Origin: Candidatus Faecicola pullistercoris
Lineage (GTDB): Bacteria; Bacillota; Clostridia; Christensenellales; CAG-917
NCBI GenBank assembly: GCA_018714105.1
Contig: DVNW01000010.1
Span: 1-64,000, forward strand
Length of the DNA: 64,000 nucleotides
Direction: 5' to 3'
Part shown: positions 44,969 to 53,860 of the stretch, piece after piece
Position numbering within the stretch: position 1 is the stretch's first letter
Layout of the letters: each line of letters opens with the position of its first letter
Program-made: the position numbers and the translations under genes
Notes under the pieces: model-generated
Databases searched by the model: none
What the model was told of the DNA's origin: nothing
What the model saw: only the letters and a program-made list of their open reading frames with translations

Positions 44969-45718
44969 TCAGTAATTGACCACTTTGGAAAAATCTTCCG
45001 CTTTCAGGCTCGCGCCGCCGATAAGACCGCCGTCTATCTCGGGCATAGCCATAAGCTCTTTGACGTTTTTGGGATTCATGCTGCCGCCGTACTGAATGCG
45101 CACTCTGTCTTCGGCGCATTTGGGGCAATACAGTTTCGCCATGGTATCCCTTATGACCTTTATGGTATCGTTGGCGTCGTCGGCGGTAGCCGTTTTGCCG
45201 GTACCTATAGCCCATACGGGTTCGTATGCGATAACGATGTTGTCGAGTTCGGCCTTGTCTATATCCTTGAAAGCGCCCTCGGTCTGACGGATAACCACTT
45301 CGGCCGTCTTTCCCGCTTCTCTTTCTTCGAGGGTTTCGCCTACGCAGATAATGGGTTTGAGGCCTTTTGCCAGCGCGGCCTTTACTCTCGCGTTTACGGT
45401 AGCGTCGGTCTCTCCGAAATACTGTCTTCTTTCGCTGTGGCCTATGATAACGTATTCCACGCCCAGTTCGACAAGCATATCAGCCGAAATCTCGCCGGTA
45501 AAAGCTCCTTTTTCGGCCCAGTGAACGTTTTCCGCGCCCACCTTGATATTAGTGCCTTTGCACATTTCGACAGCCGTGGCGAGGTCGGTATAAGGCGTGC
45601 ATATAACCACGTCGCAAGCGGCGTCCTTAACCAAAGGAATAAGGTCGGAGATAAGCGCTTTGGTCGCGGCGATAGTGTTGTTCATTTTCCAGTTTCCTGC
45701 AATAATGGGTTTTCTCAT
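44969..45718 (-). CDS. tpiA: Triosephosphate isomerase
   Basis: Interconverts dihydroxyacetone phosphate and glyceraldehyde 3-phosphate. 249 residues, TIM barrel, with Lys11 (NWKMN), His94 (IIGHSERR) and the base Glu166 (AYEPVWAIGTG). GGLIGGASLK near the end is the phosphate site. The ATG at 45718 has GAGGTG 5 bases upstream. It follows pgk by 82 bases. Confidence 0.98.
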   Translation of the reverse strand: MRKPIIAGNWKMNNTIAATKALISDLIPLVKDAACDVVICTPYTDLATAVEMCKGTNIKVGAENVHWAEKGAFTGEISADMLVELGVEYVIIGHSERRQYFGETDATVNARVKAALAKGLKPIICVGETLEEREAGKTAEVVIRQTEGAFKDIDKAELDNIVIAYEPVWAIGTGKTATADDANDTIKVIRDTMAKLYCPKCAEDRVRIQYGGSMNPKNVKELMAMPEIDGGLIGGASLKAEDFSKVVNY

Positions 45719-45800
45719 ATTACACCTCAAATTAAGTTATTTAATCAAAAAGCGTGTTTAACGCAGTGTTTTTTATGTTGTTAAACTGTTTTAACGCAAA

Positions 45801-47120
45801 TCAGTCTTTATCGTTCAGGCAGGCGATACCGGGAAGCACTTTGCCTTCGAACAGTTCGAGCGAAGCTCCGCCGCCGGTGGAAATATGCGTCATTTTGTCG
45901 GCATAACCGAGCTGGGTTACGGCCGCGGCGCTGTCGCCTCCGCCGATTATGGTGGTTGCGCCCTCGGCTTCCGCCAAGGCCTTGGCTACGGCTACCGTAC
46001 CCTTTGCGAGAACGGGATTTTCGAAAACGCCCATAGGCCCGTTCCATATAACGGTTTTGGCTGTTTTTACGATGTCGGCGTAAAGCTCCTGCGTTTTTGT
46101 GCCGATATCGAGCCCCATCATGTCGGCGGGAATTTTATCTGCGTCGACAACTTTGACTTCCACGGGCGCGTCGATGGGATCGGGAAAAGCTTTGGCTATC
46201 GTCGCGTCCACGGGCAGATAAAGCTTTTTGCCGAGCGCGGCGGCTTTGGCTATCATATCCTTGCAATAGTCGATTTTTTCGGCGTCCACAAGCGACGTGC
46301 CGACTTCCATCCCCTTAGCTTTAAGGAAGGTATATGCCATGCCTCCGCCTATTACCAGCGAATCGCACTTTTCAAGCAGATTTTCGATGACTTTGAGTTT
46401 GTCCGCGACTTTGGCTCCGCCCAGAATGGCTACGAAAGGCCTCACGGGATGTTCGAGAGCGTCAGCCATAACGCTGAGTTCCTTTTCGATAAGGAAGCCG
46501 CAAACGGCGGTTTTTACGAAACCGTATTCCACTATGCCCGCGGTGGACGCGTGCGAGCGGTGCGCCGTACCGAAAGCGTCGTTTACGTAAATATCGCAGT
46601 AAGAAGCAAGTTCGCGGCAGAAGTTTTCCTCTCTCTTTTCCTCTTCCTTATGGAAGCGCAGATTTTCGAGAAGTACGCATTCGCCCTCTTTAAGAGCGGC
46701 GACTTTGGCCTTTGCGTCGGGGCCGATAACGTCCTTTGCAAAAGTAACCTTGCCGTCTAGAAGCTGGTTAAGCCTGTCGGCAACGGGTTTAAGCGTAAGT
46801 TTTACGGGATCGTTTTTAAGGGCTTTATCGATATAGGCCTGAGCGGCGGCCGCCCTTTCGCTTTCGGGCAGAGCCTCAACGGCCTTTTTTTCTTTTTTGT
46901 TAAGGTCGACCGAACTGCTGAAAATGCTGTGGGGTTTACCCATATGCGAGCACAGTATAACCTTGGCGCCCTTTTCCATAAGATATTTTACGGTGGGAAG
47001 CGCGCCTGTGATACGGGTTTCGTCGGTAATTACGCCGTCCTGAATGGGAACGTTCAAATCCAGCCTTACCAGACATCTTTTGCCTTTGACGTCAACGTCG
47101 GTAACCGTTTTTTTGTTCAT
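45801..47120 (-). CDS. pgk: Phosphoglycerate kinase with insertion
   Basis: Makes ATP and 3-phosphoglycerate from 1,3-bisphosphoglycerate. 439 residues against about 395 in most bacteria. The substrate site RLDLNVPI, the GGAKVADKL core and the nucleotide loop GGGDSAAAV are intact. The surplus is a charged insertion of roughly 40 residues between SHMGKP and [10 protein letters not shown] (residues about 60-105), a surface position. AAGGAG precedes the ATG at 47120; the earlier TTG is not favoured. First gene of the operon; gap is not in this window. Confidence 0.97.
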   Translation of the reverse strand: MNKKTVTDVDVKGKRCLVRLDLNVPIQDGVITDETRITGALPTVKYLMEKGAKVILCSHMGKPHSIFSSSVDLNKKEKKAVEALPESERAAAAQAYIDKALKNDPVKLTLKPVADRLNQLLDGKVTFAKDVIGPDAKAKVAALKEGECVLLENLRFHKEEEKREENFCRELASYCDIYVNDAFGTAHRSHASTAGIVEYGFVKTAVCGFLIEKELSVMADALEHPVRPFVAILGGAKVADKLKVIENLLEKCDSLVIGGGMAYTFLKAKGMEVGTSLVDAEKIDYCKDMIAKAAALGKKLYLPVDATIAKAFPDPIDAPVEVKVVDADKIPADMMGLDIGTKTQELYADIVKTAKTVIWNGPMGVFENPVLAKGTVAVAKALAEAEGATTIIGGGDSAAAVTQLGYADKMTHISTGGGASLELFEGKVLPGIACLNDKD

Positions 47121-47164
47121 AAACAAAACTCCTTATAAAAATAATCTAAAAATTTAGCTTATTA

Positions 47165-47194
47165 AGTATATCACACGGCCTTGCGATTTGGCAA
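47165..47194 (-). promoter_or_regulatory. Promoter of the pgk operon
   Basis: TTGCCA (47189-47194), 18 bases, TATACT (47165-47170) with an extended TGA before the -10. Confidence 0.65.
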
Positions 47195-47205
47195 GGGAAA
47201 GACGG

Positions 47206-47224
47206 GACAAATAATATATTTGTC
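47206..47224. promoter_or_regulatory. Candidate operator upstream of pgk
   Basis: Perfect dyad GACAAATA-ATA-TATTTGTC, 12 bases upstream of the pgk -35 and overlapping the trmL stop codon. No T-tract follows, so an operator is more likely than a terminator. Confidence 0.5.
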
Positions 47225-47705
47225 AATATTTTGTCAAATGACCTGTTTCTTCGAGTCCCGCGAAATCATGCTGCCTGAGCGCCTCGAACAGAATGACGGC
47301 CACGCTGTTGGAAAGGTTAAGGCTGCGGCACCCTTCGATCATCGGTATGCGGAACGAGCTTGCATAATTTTCAAACAGCATTTCTTCCGGCAATCCTCTT
47401 GTTTCAGGGCCGAAAACTATGTAATCGTCGGGGCCGAAAGCTATTTTGTCGTAGCGAAGTGCGGCTTTCGTTGAAGCGTAATACAGTCGGCCTTCCTTAT
47501 TAGCCTCTTTGAAGGCCCTGAAATTATCGTAAACTTTTATATCGCACAGATGCCAATAATCCAGTCCCGCCCGTTTCAGATGCTTGTCGTCAATCGAAAA
47601 ACCGAGAGGTTTGATTAAATGGAGCGTCGATGCGGTCGCGGCACAGGTGCGCACGATATTTCCCGTGTTTTGCGGGATTTCGGGTTCAAACAAAACAATA
47701 TTCAT
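47223..47705 (-). CDS. trmL: tRNA (cytidine/uridine-34 2'-O)-methyltransferase
   Basis: SPOUT-class enzyme that methylates the wobble ribose of certain leucine tRNAs. 160 residues, the usual size. EPEIPQNTGNIVRTCAAT is the N-terminal family motif. The trefoil-knot SAM site reads FGPETRGLPEE, then IPMIEGCRSLNLSNSVAV. It follows dus by 9 bases, and both are tRNA-modification genes. Confidence 0.95.
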   Translation of the reverse strand: MNIVLFEPEIPQNTGNIVRTCAATASTLHLIKPLGFSIDDKHLKRAGLDYWHLCDIKVYDNFRAFKEANKEGRLYYASTKAALRYDKIAFGPDDYIVFGPETRGLPEEMLFENYASSFRIPMIEGCRSLNLSNSVAVILFEALRQHDFAGLEETGHLTKY

Positions 47706-47714
47706 TGAGTTCTC

Positions 47715-48644
47715 CTAGAAATATCTGTCAATTACCGCAAATATGCCGCTCAGGTCGGATGCGGCGTTCACGTCCAGCCTAACGTTTCGCGACGAGGCGG
47801 AATTTCTGGCATAAAAGCAGATGTGTTTTTTGATATTATTTGCCACTGTCCTGTCGGACATAATTTTCCTTAAATCCTCAATATGTTGCAAAATCGCGGT
47901 TTTAACGTCAAAAACAAACGGTTTATCCATAAGTTCCGAAAAAATATAGGGCCTTCCGAGCGCGCCTCGCCCGATCATGACCGCGTCTGCTCCCGACAAT
48001 GCCAGCGCTTTTTTCATCGAGGCCGCGTCCGTAATATCGCCGTTTACGGCAACGGGTATGTCAAGCGCCTGTTTTACCGCTTTTACCTTTCCCCAGTCGG
48101 CCTGTCCCGCATACATCTGACTGCGGGTGCGTGCGTGCACTGTAACCATGCTTGCCCCGCCTTTTCGGGCGGCAAGCGCGTTTTCCACGGCCGAAAAGTC
48201 GCCGTCGTCAAAGCCCAGCCGTATTTTCACCGTTACCGGCCGACCATTTGCGCCCTCGACGGCCGCTTGTGTGATTTCGGTAATGAGATCGTTGTCTTTA
48301 AGTAAAAACGAGCCTTCTCCGTTCTTTACGATTTTAGGTACGGGACAGCCCATGTTTATATCAATGATATCGAATTTTTCCAGGCAGGGCAAGCGGCACG
48401 CTTTATATATAAACTCGGGTTCTCCCCCGAAAATCTGAGCCGCCGAAGGGCTCTCGCCGTCAGACACGGCCAACAGTCGGAGCGAAGCCTCGCTGCCGTA
48501 ACAAAGCCCTTTTGCGCTGACCATTTCGGTAAACGCAAGTGCCGCGCCGTAATGCAGACACAGCCTTCTGAATCCCACGTCGGTATATCCGGCAAGAGGA
48601 GCCAGAAGCAGATTGTTTTTAAGTTCGACTTTACCTATATGCAT
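47715..48644 (-). CDS. tRNA-dihydrouridine synthase
   Basis: Flavin-dependent reductase of uridines in tRNA. 309 residues: FMN-binding TIM barrel beginning LAPLAGYTDVGFR, catalytic Cys100 in NMGCPVPKIVKNGEG, and IGRGALGRPYIF near the phosphate site. Closest in look to the DusB group of Firmicutes. It starts 3 bases after the yabN stop. Confidence 0.94.
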   Translation of the reverse strand: MHIGKVELKNNLLLAPLAGYTDVGFRRLCLHYGAALAFTEMVSAKGLCYGSEASLRLLAVSDGESPSAAQIFGGEPEFIYKACRLPCLEKFDIIDINMGCPVPKIVKNGEGSFLLKDNDLITEITQAAVEGANGRPVTVKIRLGFDDGDFSAVENALAARKGGASMVTVHARTRSQMYAGQADWGKVKAVKQALDIPVAVNGDITDAASMKKALALSGADAVMIGRGALGRPYIFSELMDKPFVFDVKTAILQHIEDLRKIMSDRTVANNIKKHICFYARNSASSRNVRLDVNAASDLSGIFAVIDRYF

Positions 48645-48647
48645 AAA

Positions 48648-50045
48648 TCAGTCTGCCTTTTTGGCCTCATCCCACACCCTGTCGAAGAATTCAGTGTCTT
48701 TAAGGTCGCCGCCTTTACGGGCTATGTAATCGCAAACGTATTTGTATCTTTTCAAAAACTTGGAAGTGGCTTTTCTCAGCGCGGTTTCGGGTTCTACGTC
48801 CAGCCATCGCAGAAGATTAACGGCCGCAAACAGTAAATCGCCGGCCTCGTCTTCGGCGGCAGACGGAGCGGCGTTTCCGAGTTCCTCAGCCTCCTCGTAC
48901 AGTTTATCCCGCACGTCGTCAAGGCAGGCAAACTCGAAGCCGTCTTTCGCGGCGTATTTCTGCACCTTATACGCATATATCAGCGCAGGCAGATTTTTGG
49001 GCAGCAAATCGATTTTGTGCTGCTGATTCAGGTAATGCTTTTCTTTGGCCTTTGCGCCTTCCCAGGACTTCAGGGCCTCGGCCGCGTCGGCGGCTTTCAC
49101 GTCGCCGAAAACGTGAGGATGGCGCGACAGCAGTTTTCTGCACAACCCGGTTAATGCGTCTCCGACGTTGTATTCCTCGAACTTGTTTCCTATGGCGGCG
49201 TTGAAAACGGCTTGCAGAATGACGTCGCCCGTTTCCTCGACAATTCCGTCCGTATCCTGCCTGTCAACGGCGTCAACGAGCTCGTAGGCCTCTTCTATAA
49301 CGTTTTTCCTTATGCTTTCGTGCGTTTGCGCTCTGTCCCAAGGGCAGCCGTCTTCCGCAAGCAGCCCGTCCAGAATTTCCAGCAGTTCGGAAAAGGTAAA
49401 CCGTTCGGAATCTTTAAACGACACGGGCGGGAAGAGCGCCGTGGTTGTCCACCCGTACTTTTTTTGCCTGTCCAGTTCGTACAAAGGTATTTCGCAAGTA
49501 TTTTTACCGTTTATCAGAATGATTTTGAAATTTTCGCCGTATGCGTCCGAAAGAAGGAGCTTTATTTCCGATGCCACAAATTTGTTGTCTATTTCTCTTA
49601 CGGTCAATACTGACGATTTATCAGGCAAAAATACACTCTTGCCCGCAAGATCGTACGCGGCGTAACTCTGACCGCACGAAAAAGGAAAAACCCTTCTTGC
49701 GTACGAGTCGGCCGAAGGAGCGCATATAATTCGGGTTTCGGCCTTGCTTTTTATAAGCGACACGCTTCTGTCGTCAGGCCCCGCGCCGTTTACGCAGTAA
49801 ACCAGGTTTTTGCCCGAAGAAGATTTTACGACGTAATCCGAAACGAGTTTATCGAGTTCGTCGAAATCTTTCGCCTTTTCGTATATAAAATCCAGAGGTT
49901 CCGCCTCGATGCCGTTAGAGGTAAAGTAATCGTATGTAGGAGTCAACGCCGTTTTAACAAGCACGGCGTCGGCATTTTTTACGGCCTCTGCGCCTTTAAG
50001 TGTTATATCGTCTTTTTCCACGCCCATTCCGACAACGGTAATCAT
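48648..50045 (-). CDS. yabN: YabN: tetrapyrrole-methylase-like/MazG fusion
   Basis: 465 residues in two parts. Residues 1-200 have the SAM-dependent tetrapyrrole methylase fold (ITVVGMGVEKDDITLKGAEA), degenerate compared with true methylases. Residues 220-465 are a MazG nucleoside triphosphate pyrophosphohydrolase with CPWDRAQTHESI, EEAYELVDAV and ETGDVILQ, plus a second helical repeat with EEAEELGNA and EDEAGDLLFA. It probably removes non-canonical nucleotides. The order spoVT-yabM-yabN is that of Bacillus subtilis. Confidence 0.93.
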   Translation of the reverse strand: MITVVGMGVEKDDITLKGAEAVKNADAVLVKTALTPTYDYFTSNGIEAEPLDFIYEKAKDFDELDKLVSDYVVKSSSGKNLVYCVNGAGPDDRSVSLIKSKAETRIICAPSADSYARRVFPFSCGQSYAAYDLAGKSVFLPDKSSVLTVREIDNKFVASEIKLLLSDAYGENFKIILINGKNTCEIPLYELDRQKKYGWTTTALFPPVSFKDSERFTFSELLEILDGLLAEDGCPWDRAQTHESIRKNVIEEAYELVDAVDRQDTDGIVEETGDVILQAVFNAAIGNKFEEYNVGDALTGLCRKLLSRHPHVFGDVKAADAAEALKSWEGAKAKEKHYLNQQHKIDLLPKNLPALIYAYKVQKYAAKDGFEFACLDDVRDKLYEEAEELGNAAPSAAEDEAGDLLFAAVNLLRWLDVEPETALRKATSKFLKRYKYVCDYIARKGGDLKDTEFFDRVWDEAKKAD

Positions 50046-50054
50046 AACTGCTCC

Positions 50055-51602
50055 TTATACTTTCCTGTAAAATTTCGCTGCCAGCTTCCCCAGCGGAAGG
50101 CCTTCCAGTTCGGTTTTGTCAAACACCTTGAAAGCCATAAGACACAACAGGTAAACCGCGGCTACCGACAGCGAGGTAATAATTATATTGACTGCGTTTC
50201 CGACGTTGATTGCGGACAGCGGAAGCGCAACAACTGTTATTATAACACCCGACAGCATAATTTCACTAATGTTTTTCACAAGTTTAAGATTTTTTCCCAC
50301 GAGAGCGTTCAGATAATTTGCGTTAAGAATAGTCGTAAGCACGTTCATCGCAACCACCGCAATCGCGGCGCCCGCAATTCCGGCTTTGAGCGTCACCGTT
50401 ACGGTAAGGACTGTTTTTACCGCCAATGCCGCAAGCATGTTTTTCAGCGGAACGTAAGTTTTATCCAGCGCCTGTAACAAAGCGTTGAGAATATACATCT
50501 GCGCCGAAGCCGCTATCCCCAGAGAAGATATTTTCAAAAGTACTGCCGCAAGTTTTATTTCCGCTGCGCCGAGCGTGGGATACAGCACCGGCAGAATATT
50601 GTCGGCAAGCGCGAAGCACAGCACGGTTGCGGGCAATCCCACTATAAGGGCTAATTTTATCGAAGTCGCGCTTTTCAGTATAACGGCTTCGAGATCTCTG
50701 TCGGTGCGGCTTTTGGATACCGTGGGCATTACGGCCACGGCAAGCGCGACGATAATTACCGAAGGCATATTGACGATACTGGAAACCGTACCGCTCAGCA
50801 GCCCGTACTGCGCCGTGGCCGACGCCGTGGACAGCCCGGTGTATTTAAGAAGGTTTACCATTATAAGGCTGTCGACAAAAAACCCTGCGGGAATAATAAT
50901 TCCGCCAAGCAATATAGGCACGGAAAGCGAGACGATTTTTTTCGCGCAATTGTCGCGGCAAGGCGAAAGCCCGGCGGTTTTTCCTTTTAACAGCGGCATA
51001 CAGGCAGAAAGGAATACCGCTCCGCCGATTTCGGACAGAGTTACGCCCAGCGCGGCGCCCGCCACTGCGGCGGCAAGTCCGAATTTAAAAAAATACCTGC
51101 TGAGTAACAGTCCGATAACGAGTTTCAAAAGCTGTTCGGCAATCTGCACGAAAGCCGAGGGGCGCATTTCCATAAAGCCCTGATAATAGCCCTTCAGCGC
51201 GGCCGATACCGCAACGAAAAAAACTGCCGGACTAAGCGCGAAATAGCCCGCCACGGCTAGTCCGTTGCCTTGCAATCCGGCTATCGTGCCCGACAAAGCG
51301 GCAAGCAGCAATGCGCCTGCCGCGCCCGCTGCCGAAAATATCGCCAAAGCAGTTTTAAGATAGCGCGAGGGATTTTCTCCCTTTGCCAGAGTCTCCGCAA
51401 CCAGGCGGGATACCGAGGCCGAGGCGGCGCCCGAAGTCAGCGTGATAAACAAGGCGTATACGGGAAATATCAGCTGATACATTCCTATGCCTTCCGCGCC
51501 TATGACCGCGGTAAGCGGTATGCGATAAAGAGCGCCTATCGCCTTTGCCGCCACGGCGGTTACCGCTATGACCACAGCTCCGCCGACAAAATTTTTCTTC
51601 AT
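50055..51602 (-). CDS. SpoVB/YabM-type flippase (MOP superfamily)
   Basis: 515 residues with about 14 hydrophobic segments over the full length. It matches the polysaccharide/lipid-linked precursor flippase group (SpoVB, YabM, MurJ-related): GAVVIAVTAVAAKAIGALYR at the start and AEGIGMYQLIFPVYALFIT. Likely moves a lipid-linked saccharide across the membrane during spore cortex or envelope synthesis. Its ATG overlaps the spoVT stop (TGATG), suggesting forespore expression. Confidence 0.88.
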   Translation of the reverse strand: MKKNFVGGAVVIAVTAVAAKAIGALYRIPLTAVIGAEGIGMYQLIFPVYALFITLTSGAASASVSRLVAETLAKGENPSRYLKTALAIFSAAGAAGALLLAALSGTIAGLQGNGLAVAGYFALSPAVFFVAVSAALKGYYQGFMEMRPSAFVQIAEQLLKLVIGLLLSRYFFKFGLAAAVAGAALGVTLSEIGGAVFLSACMPLLKGKTAGLSPCRDNCAKKIVSLSVPILLGGIIIPAGFFVDSLIMVNLLKYTGLSTASATAQYGLLSGTVSSIVNMPSVIIVALAVAVMPTVSKSRTDRDLEAVILKSATSIKLALIVGLPATVLCFALADNILPVLYPTLGAAEIKLAAVLLKISSLGIAASAQMYILNALLQALDKTYVPLKNMLAALAVKTVLTVTVTLKAGIAGAAIAVVAMNVLTTILNANYLNALVGKNLKLVKNISEIMLSGVIITVVALPLSAINVGNAVNIIITSLSVAAVYLLCLMAFKVFDKTELEGLPLGKLAAKFYRKV

Positions 51603-52129
51603 CAGTTCAGCCTTCCGAAAAACTGCACCGAATAATCGGCTAAAACGTGGTCGATGTTTTCAAGAGGTTTTTCTCTGGCGATAAAAACGACGGCTCCTAT
51701 GGCGTCACCCGCCCATATTATGGGAGAAATAAGCTGTTCCGTCGCCTCGGGCGCACCCTCGAAAATACTTATGCAATCCGGCGCTTTGAGATTGACGCGA
51801 CGGCGGCCGTTAATATATTTTTCAAGTTCGGGCGAAATGTTGCTTCCGACGGCATTCTGACACTGTTTCTGCGAGACGGCTATAATCCTGTCGGTATCCG
51901 ACACGAACACGTCCGCGCCGGTAACGGCGTACATGGCCTCTGCAAACGGCTTTGCCAAATCCTGCAATCTTCCCAGTGCGGAATATTTTTTAAATACGAG
52001 TTCGTTTTCGCCTTCAACGTAAATTTCAAGTTCCTCGCCGACTTTAAGGCGCATAGTCTTTCTTATTTCCTTCGGAATAACCACTCTCCCTAGCTCGTCT
52101 ATGCGCCTGACCATACCCGTAGTTCTCAT
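51602..52129 (-). CDS. spoVT: Stage V sporulation transcription regulator SpoVT
   Basis: 175 residues. The N-terminal AbrB-type swapped-hairpin DNA-binding domain reads TGMVRRIDELGRVVIPKEIR and KVGEELEIYVEGEN. The C-terminal part (about 55-175) is the GAF-like domain of SpoVT. In Bacillus it tunes sigma-G genes in the forespore. The upstream region carries a sigma-G-like promoter (52148-52177), and AAGGAGG precedes the ATG closely. First gene of the spoVT-yabM-yabN-dus-trmL unit. Confidence 0.95.
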   Translation of the reverse strand: MRTTGMVRRIDELGRVVIPKEIRKTMRLKVGEELEIYVEGENELVFKKYSALGRLQDLAKPFAEAMYAVTGADVFVSDTDRIIAVSQKQCQNAVGSNISPELEKYINGRRRVNLKAPDCISIFEGAPEATEQLISPIIWAGDAIGAVVFIAREKPLENIDHVLADYSVQFFGRLN

Positions 52130-52147
52130 AAAACCCTCCTTGTATGG

Positions 52148-52177
52148 TAGTATTTTTAAAGGCGCGATAATTATTCA
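52148..52177 (-). promoter_or_regulatory. Sigma-G-like promoter of spoVT
   Basis: TGAATA (52172-52177), 17 bases, AATACTA (52148-52154). Bacillus sigma-G sites read TGAATA-N17/18-CATACTA, so 12 of 13 positions match. No sigma-A-like -35/-10 pair competes in the same place. Confidence 0.7.
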
Positions 52178-52184
52178 GCGCAAT

Positions 52185-52207
52185 AAAAAAAGCCCGCCGA
52201 AGCGGGC
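52185..52207 (-). terminator. Terminator of rex
   Basis: Minus strand GCCCGC-TTCG-GCGGGC followed by seven T residues, about 18 bases past the rex stop. Confidence 0.92.
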
Positions 52208-52224
52208 GGTATAAAACGGTAAAA

Positions 52225-52851
52225 TCATTTGATTTTGTAAGACAAAACGAAAAGGCTGTCGCTCATGTTGATGTTTTCCACAACAAGTTCGCTGTCGGAC
52301 AGAGAAATATCTGTCGGCGCGAAGTTCCAGATGCGGTTTACCCCGATGCTTTTAAGCTGTTCCGCTACCGAAAGCGCGACTTCCTTCTGCGTGGCGATAA
52401 TGGCAATATCGACGTTGTGCGACTCTACGTATTCCGAAAGGCGGTCCATCGTGTAAAAAGCCACTTCCTCGGGCAACCCGGCCGCAACCTGAGGATTGAC
52501 GTCGAAAGCCGCGCGTACCGTAAAACCGTCGTCGGTAAAACCTTTATAATGAGCAAGCGCGGTACCTATGTTACCGCAGCCGATGATAATCATATCGTGG
52601 GGCTTGTCTAACCCTAAAATACCTGCTATTTCCGCTTTTAGCGAGGATACCGTGTATCCGTATCCCTGTTGGCCGAACTCACCGAAATTGGAAAAATCCT
52701 GCCTGACCTGCGAGGCCGTAATATTAAGCATATCGGCCAGACTGCCGGACGAAACCCTTACGGTCCCTTCGTTTTCGAGTATTTTAAGCATGCGGTAATA
52801 TCTGGGAAGTCTTTTAATAACGGCGTCCGAAATAACCTTGTTTTTAGACAT
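52225..52851 (-). CDS. rex: Redox-sensing repressor Rex
   Basis: NADH/NAD+-responsive repressor of fermentation and respiration genes. 208 residues: winged helix with LPRYYRMLKILENEG and SQVRQDFSNFGEFGQQGYGY, Rossmann domain with IIIGCGNIGTALAHY, and a C-terminal swapped helix. Transcribed alone from TTGACA-17-TTAAAA and ended by a strong hairpin. No perfect Rex operator of the TTGTGA/TCACAA type was seen in this window. Confidence 0.96.
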   Translation of the reverse strand: MSKNKVISDAVIKRLPRYYRMLKILENEGTVRVSSGSLADMLNITASQVRQDFSNFGEFGQQGYGYTVSSLKAEIAGILGLDKPHDMIIIGCGNIGTALAHYKGFTDDGFTVRAAFDVNPQVAAGLPEEVAFYTMDRLSEYVESHNVDIAIIATQKEVALSVAEQLKSIGVNRIWNFAPTDISLSDSELVVENINMSDSLFVLSYKIK

Positions 52852-52900
52852 AAAACCCCCTGGTAATTTTAGTATTCGGAATCTTATAATTATATTAATA

Positions 52901-52929
52901 TTTTAAAATAACAGGCAGTCGCTTGTCAA
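52901..52929 (-). promoter_or_regulatory. Candidate rex promoter
   Basis: TTGACA (52924-52929), 17 bases, TTAAAA (52901-52906). Confidence 0.5.
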
Positions 52930-52958
52930 ACGAATAAATATAAATGCCAAAAAATTTT

Positions 52959-52973
52959 TAAACAAATTGTTTA
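52959..52973. promoter_or_regulatory. 15-bp dyad between rex and the 84-residue gene
   Basis: TAAACAA-A-TTGTTTA is a perfect inverted repeat, 15 bases upstream of the -35 at 52989 and 30 bases upstream of the rex -35. A possible shared operator. Confidence 0.45.
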
Positions 52974-52988
52974 CATATCGGGACGCGA

Positions 52989-53017
52989 TTGACAAATCCT
53001 GTTAAATGTATTATAAA
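52989..53017 (+). promoter_or_regulatory. Sigma-A promoter of the 84-residue gene
   Basis: TTGACA (52989-52994), 17 bases, TATAAA (53012-53017), about 17 bases before the ATG. Confidence 0.75.
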
Positions 53018-53033
53018 TTAAATCGGAGGACTT

Positions 53034-53288
53034 ATGAAAATCTGGGTTAAACTTTTAAAAGACCAAAAAATCACGCGTTCGGGCACTTACACCATGAAAA
53101 AATATCTCAACGCCGAAAATTACGACGAGATACTGCGCGAGATCTGCATGGATCTGGACGTCAGCAAGCCCTTGGGCCTGAAATCGCATTTCAGGCATTT
53201 TTACGATTTCAACACGGTTAAATATAAAGCCGACGACTTTGTCGAAAGCGTGGACTTTGACTGTATGGTGCTTGAAAGTTACGAATAA
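53034..53288 (+). CDS. Small conserved-looking protein, unknown
   Basis: 84 residues, soluble, mixed charge, with an opening beta strand (KIWVKLLKDQKI), a helix (AENYDEILREICMDLD), then KSHFRHFYDFNTVKYKADDFVES and a closing strand. The pattern resembles small alpha/beta proteins found in Clostridia, but no family is named. CGGAGG and a near-consensus promoter make it certainly expressed. It is flanked by its own dyad and a strong bidirectional terminator. Confidence 0.8.
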   Translation: MKIWVKLLKDQKITRSGTYTMKKYLNAENYDEILREICMDLDVSKPLGLKSHFRHFYDFNTVKYKADDFVESVDFDCMVLESYE

Positions 53289-53313
53289 AAAAACGGCCTG
53301 AGGCCGTTTTTTT
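53287..53313. terminator. Bidirectional terminator
   Basis: AAAAAAACGGCC-TGA-GGCCGTTTTTTT, a perfect 12-bp stem between two converging genes. Confidence 0.93.
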
Positions 53314-53791
53314 AATACTCGGCAAGCACTTCGGCAATATACAGATTATGGTAATTGCCGTCCGAATAGAATTTGTCTTTAAGTTCTTTCGGGCAATTGT
53401 CGTCGTCGAGCGGAATACACATCACGGTTTTGCACTCGAAATACGCGCCGCATCCTTCTATTACCTCGGTATCGATTGTTTTCGCCCTGACCGTTTTGAG
53501 GTTAAGGTCTTTGATTTTATCGGTATCCCTTCCGCTTCTGGTCCCGCAATAAGCAAGCTCCTTCTGCATGTTTCCGAACGGAACGCTTAGCGCGAACTCG
53601 CCCTTTTCGTCTATGAATTTTTTGGTGTAGCGGGTATTTCTGACAGGCAGAATAACAATTTTTTTACCCCACATCACGCCTACGAAGCCCCAGCTTGCGG
53701 TCATCACGTTGGGCAAACTTCCCGCCGTTACCAGCGCGCCTTTGTTGAGGTAATGATTCAAAGCAGCGTCAATTCCAGAAAAATCAATCAT
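53312..53791 (-). CDS. Flavin reductase-like FMN-binding protein
   Basis: 159 residues of the flavin reductase/split-barrel FMN-binding family: NVMTASWGFVGVMWGKKIV, then VRNTRYTKKFIDEKGEFAL, the usual FMN-phosphate and lid segments. Electron donor and acceptor are unknown. AAGGAG precedes the start. An extended -10 (TGCTATAAT, around 53851-53859) lies back-to-back with the queT promoter. It converges on a shared terminator. Confidence 0.88.
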   Translation of the reverse strand: MIDFSGIDAALNHYLNKGALVTAGSLPNVMTASWGFVGVMWGKKIVILPVRNTRYTKKFIDEKGEFALSVPFGNMQKELAYCGTRSGRDTDKIKDLNLKTVRAKTIDTEVIEGCGAYFECKTVMCIPLDDDNCPKELKDKFYSDGNYHNLYIAEVLAEY

Positions 53792-53826
53792 TTATATCGT
53801 CTCCTTAAAAAATTTTGCAAAAACGG

Positions 53827-53855
53827 TTGTCAACGATGCCGTTATCTGATATTAT
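53827..53855 (+). promoter_or_regulatory. Promoter of queT
   Basis: TTGTCA (53827-53832), 17 bases, TATTAT (53850-53855). Transcription would start near 53861-53863, exactly at the riboswitch. Confidence 0.7.
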
Positions 53856-53860
53856 AGCAC

